Assembly (NCBI GenBank): GCA_021157815.1
Contig: JAGGVT010000099.1
Coordinates: forward strand, 1-14,547
Direction of reading: 5' to 3'
From: a bacterium
Lineage (GTDB): Bacteria; JAJVIF01; JAGGVT01
Length of the DNA: 14,547 nt
Below are positions 11,735 through 14,547 of this stretch, piece by piece. Under the pieces are notes generated by a model. The model worked only from the letters and a program-made list of their open reading frames with translations, did no database searches and was not told the DNA's origin. Made by a program: the position numbers and the translations under genes. How positions within the stretch are numbered: position 1 is the stretch's first letter; every line of letters starts with the position of its first letter.

Positions 11735-13909
11735 ATGAACTGTCGATTTCTCTTCATTGCATCATTGTTGATTGCCATTGCAGTTTCACTGTCCGCCTGC
11801 TCCGGCGGCGATGGGCCATTTGATCGATTCACAGCTCAGGCGCTCGATTCGGATGGCAACCCGCTCGATGGCGTAGCTGTGCTTGTAAACGGATCCAATT
11901 CCGGAATCACAAGCGATAACCAGGGATTTTTTCAGATTGACGAATCTTATTTTTCAAAGGGAATAAATTCCGTCAACCGTGTGAGTATCGGCGAAAGGGG
12001 AATTGTGCTCGCATCACGGGAGATTGTGCCTTCACATACTCGAAATGTAATCTTCCAGTTCCCCAAATCGAAAGGGCCGACCGGCGCTGTTACCGGTTAC
12101 GTTTATAATGATTATTCCACAATGCCGCTTTCTGATGCCAAATTGATTCTTATGAACGAGAAACTGGGGCTGTTTCAGTGCATTAGCCATAGCGAGGGAT
12201 ATTTTAATTTTTTCAACATCCCCGAGGGCAATTACCGCCTGACAGTGCGCGCGGAAGGCTATCATGCGGGAATCGCCATGATTAGGGTTGATGCCGATGG
12301 TTTGACATACCAGGGCGTTTCACTCCAACCCCAAAACAAAGCACGATTCGAAGAGGGAGTCATGGTTTCCGGATATGTTCTGGATACTGACACACAGGCT
12401 CCAATATCGGGAGTGTCGTTAACAATGACTGTTGACACAGGTTATATCGGAATGCCTGAACCATGGATGGATGATCCTGACAACAGCAATCCGCTCCCCG
12501 ATGATTGGGAAGAAGGCTCGCCGGGATATGGTATTTCATCTCCCGCGCCGCCACGATTTGACTCACAGTATCAGGAAACCGAAACAAACCAGGACGGCTA
12601 TTTTGAATTTGCCGACCCGGCAATTGGTTACGGTATCTTCCTCAACTACTGGAAAGATGGTTACACAAGCGACAACGAGTATTTTGATATCTATGACGCC
12701 AACGAGGATTTGTCGCTGAACCTTACACTCAAGGCTCTGATAATGACATCCGCGACAGGAAAAGTCATTGACGATGAGGGCGAACCGATCAAAGGCGCGT
12801 ATGTGGAATTCATATTCGCGGGTGAGGAAATTAAATACTACGAGGGTGGTTCTGAATTCGGGATGCCATCTGATCCGGGCTGGGATGGTTATGAAGACGC
12901 TGCGACCAGCTCAAGAGGAGGCGGCGAACCGCAGGCTCCTCCGGGAATGAGTGATCCTGACAACCAGAATCCGGTCGATAACCCGATAATGCAGCGTTAT
13001 CGATGGGAACATCAGCATGAACGGGAAGGCTCATATTTCGGCGGATTAACAGGATTCTTTGCTGTGAACACGGATGATCAGGGCGAATTCACAATCGATG
13101 AACTTCCAGTCGGCGCGTATTACTATTTCGTCTCGGCATATAAACACCAGAGCGACAGCGGCAATCTTGAGGTTGTCGAAAATCCCGACGCGAATGATTT
13201 CGAGTTTGTTCTTCCGGGCATACCCGTTGGCTCGGTTACAGGCGTCGTTGTGGATGAATTCGGCCAGCCAATTCCGGATGCTCTTGTGAACTGTGTCCAG
13301 CCGAATATAGATCCTTTCGCATACACAAACGAACTCGGCGAATACAGAATCGACAACATTCCGGTTGGTCATTGGATTGTCAGCGCGTTCAAGTACGGCT
13401 ACATCACAGAATCGTTTAATCCCAATATCGGAGAGGATGAGGTTGTAACAATCGATTTTGCGATTCATTCCTATGAACCGCCTGTCGTTACAACTGTCCA
13501 TTTCACCGGACAGGTTCTGGAGAGCATGAGTTCGGAGGGAATCGACGGCGCGCGAATGATTTTCACGACCGCCGATAACCAATTCTTCAGCGATACCACC
13601 AGCGGCGCTAATGGCTACTATCACGTTGAATTAATTCCAACCGAATATAACGTTCTCATCCAGCATCCCGATTTCCAGGATCTCTACATGAGTTTCTGGG
13701 TCGATACACTCTACCCCGAATATGATTTCTGGATGTGGTCGATATACGGCAGCAACGGTCCATGGGGCGGAATCATGCCCGGCGGCGGAATCGGATTTTT
13801 GGATGAGGGAGGCCCAACCGGCGCACCACAGGAAGGCGGCGGTTACGGCGGCGGTGACGGCACCCCATTCGACCCGGATGAAATATTCGACGGCAGACGC
13901 GATGGTTAA
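11735..13909 (+). CDS. Large exported lipoprotein with about six carboxypeptidase-regulatory-like units
   Basis: I start at the ATG at 11735, with GGAGG eight nt upstream and a clean lipoprotein signal (lipobox LSAC, Cys22). An in-frame ATG at 11636 adds 33 residues that spoil the signal. Of 724 residues, about 31-665 are beta-sandwich units of the carboxypeptidase-regulatory/prealbumin type, recognised by G.V.(D)..G.P..(G/D)(A/V).V, (D)..G.(F/Y)....(I/L)P.G.Y...V...GY. Units begin near 32, 117, 210, 338, 499 and 588. Units 3 and 4 carry long inserts with repeated DPDN motifs (245-258 and 405-417). A Gly/Pro-rich tail (about 672-724) ends the protein. Such proteins are thought to act in adhesion or carbohydrate binding at the surface; no enzymatic residues are seen. 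A strong terminator follows. Confidence 0.88.
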   Translation: MNCRFLFIASLLIAIAVSLSACSGGDGPFDRFTAQALDSDGNPLDGVAVLVNGSNSGITSDNQGFFQIDESYFSKGINSVNRVSIGERGIVLASREIVPSHTRNVIFQFPKSKGPTGAVTGYVYNDYSTMPLSDAKLILMNEKLGLFQCISHSEGYFNFFNIPEGNYRLTVRAEGYHAGIAMIRVDADGLTYQGVSLQPQNKARFEEGVMVSGYVLDTDTQAPISGVSLTMTVDTGYIGMPEPWMDDPDNSNPLPDDWEEGSPGYGISSPAPPRFDSQYQETETNQDGYFEFADPAIGYGIFLNYWKDGYTSDNEYFDIYDANEDLSLNLTLKALIMTSATGKVIDDEGEPIKGAYVEFIFAGEEIKYYEGGSEFGMPSDPGWDGYEDAATSSRGGGEPQAPPGMSDPDNQNPVDNPIMQRYRWEHQHEREGSYFGGLTGFFAVNTDDQGEFTIDELPVGAYYYFVSAYKHQSDSGNLEVVENPDANDFEFVLPGIPVGSVTGVVVDEFGQPIPDALVNCVQPNIDPFAYTNELGEYRIDNIPVGHWIVSAFKYGYITESFNPNIGEDEVVTIDFAIHSYEPPVVTTVHFTGQVLESMSSEGIDGARMIFTTADNQFFSDTTSGANGYYHVELIPTEYNVLIQHPDFQDLYMSFWVDTLYPEYDFWMWSIYGSNGPWGGIMPGGGIGFLDEGGPTGAPQEGGGYGGGDGTPFDPDEIFDGRRDG

Positions 13910-13931
13910 AACGTAGTATAAAAATACAACC

Positions 13932-13989
13932 GTAACCCGGCGTCCCTTCGCCGGGGTTTTTCCTGGGAAAGGATTCCCTGGTTACATAT
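13932..13989 (+). terminator. Family repeat forming an intrinsic terminator for the large lipoprotein gene
   Basis: CCCGGCG (13936-13942) pairs perfectly with CGCCGGG (13949-13955) around loop TCCCTT and is followed by GTTTTT, a good intrinsic terminator 26 nt after the stop. A second hairpin follows (13962-13981, CCTGGGAA with TTCCCTGG, one T-T mismatch), then TTACATAT. The ends GTAACC (13932) and GGTTAC (13985) are themselves inverted repeats, so the whole 58 bp is one repeat unit. Confidence 0.85.
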
Positions 13990-13997
13990 TAAAAAAC

Positions 13998-14025
13998 AAC
14001 CCGGACATAACAGTCCGGGTTTTTT
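13998..14025. terminator. Second intrinsic terminator, probably bidirectional
   Basis: AACCCGGAC (13998-14006) pairs perfectly with GTCCGGGTT (14013-14021) around ATAACA. TTTT follows on the plus strand and AAAAAAC precedes it, giving a T-run on the minus strand too. It lies between the convergent ends of the lipoprotein gene and the gene ending at 14057, so it can serve both. Confidence 0.85.
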
Positions 14026-14056
14026 CAATGGCGAGTATATAGTTTTCTCTGTTCAT

Positions 14057-14547
14057 CTACTCAAACTGGGGGATGAAATCATTTTCGAACTTTTCGAATA
14101 AAACGTAAAGTGGATGGTCAGGATAAGGATATTCATCTACGCATTTATGAATAGTCCACACATTTTCTCTCTGGTTTGGTTCACGAATGAGCAGGCTGAA
14201 AGCATACTCACCTGAACAAACAGGGTCGAAAATTGTAATAGCCTCAATTGGAGGCGGGTACATGCCTTCATACTCAAATCCGTTAAAAAAATAATCGCTG
14301 TTCTGAGATAAGACATTAAAAATATCCTGTATTTCTGATGCAGTGAAATTATGTGTATATGCATTGCTCTGCAGGGGCGTACCACTAGTTTGCAGTAATT
14401 CTCCTTGATAATCGTTAATGGACGATAACAGTAAATTGCCATTGTATTCCCCTGCTGAAAAGCTTAGCCTGGCCCAGGGTTTACCGTAATCAATCAGTAT
14501 GCCTGCAAAGTTTTGTGTATCGTTGAGAATTTCATTGAATCTTGCAG
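14057..14547 (-). CDS. C-terminal part of an unknown protein, cut by right window edge
   Basis: The frame ending at the TAG at 14057-14059 is open on the minus strand right up to base 14547 (163 codons), so the start lies outside the window. The visible part begins ARFNEILNDTQNFAGILI and ends YVLFEKFENDFIPQFE. It contains FTASEIQDIFNVLSQNSDYF about 50-70 residues into the visible part, and one Cys pair (DPVCSGEY and IHKCVDEY). It looks like a globular alpha/beta domain, acidic and rich in aromatic residues; I recognise no family. An internal ATG at 14263 is unlikely to be the start because coding-like sequence continues upstream. The DNA is AT-rich like the 4843-6733 operon. Confidence 0.6.
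   Translation of the reverse strand, partial: ARFNEILNDTQNFAGILIDYGKPWARLSFSAGEYNGNLLLSSINDYQGELLQTSGTPLQSNAYTHNFTASEIQDIFNVLSQNSDYFFNGFEYEGMYPPPIEAITIFDPVCSGEYAFSLLIREPNQRENVWTIHKCVDEYPYPDHPLYVLFEKFENDFIPQFE

Noticed and set aside
13046-13624. 192-codon open frame on the minus strand inside the large lipoprotein gene
   Set aside because: It is antisense to the repeat units of a well-supported gene; its composition mirrors the coding strand and it has no protein signature.
14137-14442. 101-codon minus-strand frame at the right edge
   Set aside because: It overlaps, in another frame, the longer reading frame ending at 14057 that stays open to the window edge. Its repetitive hydrophobic composition and lack of motifs favour the latter.

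Overview
The window most likely comes from an uncultivated diderm (Gram-negative-type) bacterium that I cannot assign to a phylum. Three proteins carry Sec/lipoprotein signals (LAGC, LTGC, LSAC) and one more has a cleavable signal peptide, so there is an exported envelope. Most genes have a moderate GC content. Three stretches look clearly more AT-rich by eye: the left edge, about 4843-6830, and the right edge. No tRNA, rRNA, CRISPR array or intact transposase is visible.

Layout. At 1-474 (+) is the C-terminal end of a superfamily 1 helicase cut by the window edge. At 620-1372 (+) is a zinc-ribbon class I methyltransferase. A minus-strand pair follows: a ChbG/YdjC-type deacetylase (3402-4187) and, downstream of it, a membrane HAMP-PP2C(SpoIIE)-HATPase regulator (1479-3356). 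At 4306-4800 (+) is a small CAP/SCP-domain lipoprotein. A minus-strand two-gene operon (6053-6733 then 4843-6030) encodes a Cys-containing secreted protein and an unknown lipoprotein. Next come a phosphomannomutase/phosphoglucomutase (6830-8233, -), a pentapeptide-repeat protein (8656-9777, +), a STAS-receiver fusion (10632-11447, -) and a 724-residue lipoprotein with about six carboxypeptidase-regulatory-like beta-sandwich units (11735-13909, +). The C-terminal part of an unknown protein (14057-14547, -) runs off the right edge.

Functional links. The PP2C-HATPase protein and the STAS-receiver protein are the phosphatase/kinase and antagonist parts of a partner-switching circuit (RsbU/RsbW/RsbV or SpoIIE/SpoIIAB/SpoIIAA type). 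They lie about 7 kb apart, so pairing them is an inference. The deacetylase, methyltransferase and phosphomannomutase fit surface-polysaccharide metabolism.

The most unusual content is intergenic. A family of short hairpins built on GTAACCCGG sits at 3' ends of genes, including a three-copy array with an exact 31-bp period (1390-1478). Its members show compensatory stem changes with a conserved loop. Two further loci, 8319-8470 and 9966-10512, are nested palindromes. They share terminal inverted repeats of the form GGGCT(G/T)GTTGAAAAAG / CTTTTTCAACAGCCC, and the larger one is a 547-bp island with an outer perfect 22-bp inverted repeat enclosing two further stem-loops. These look like non-autonomous mobile elements inserted within or beside one another, and they are the best candidates here for an undescribed system.
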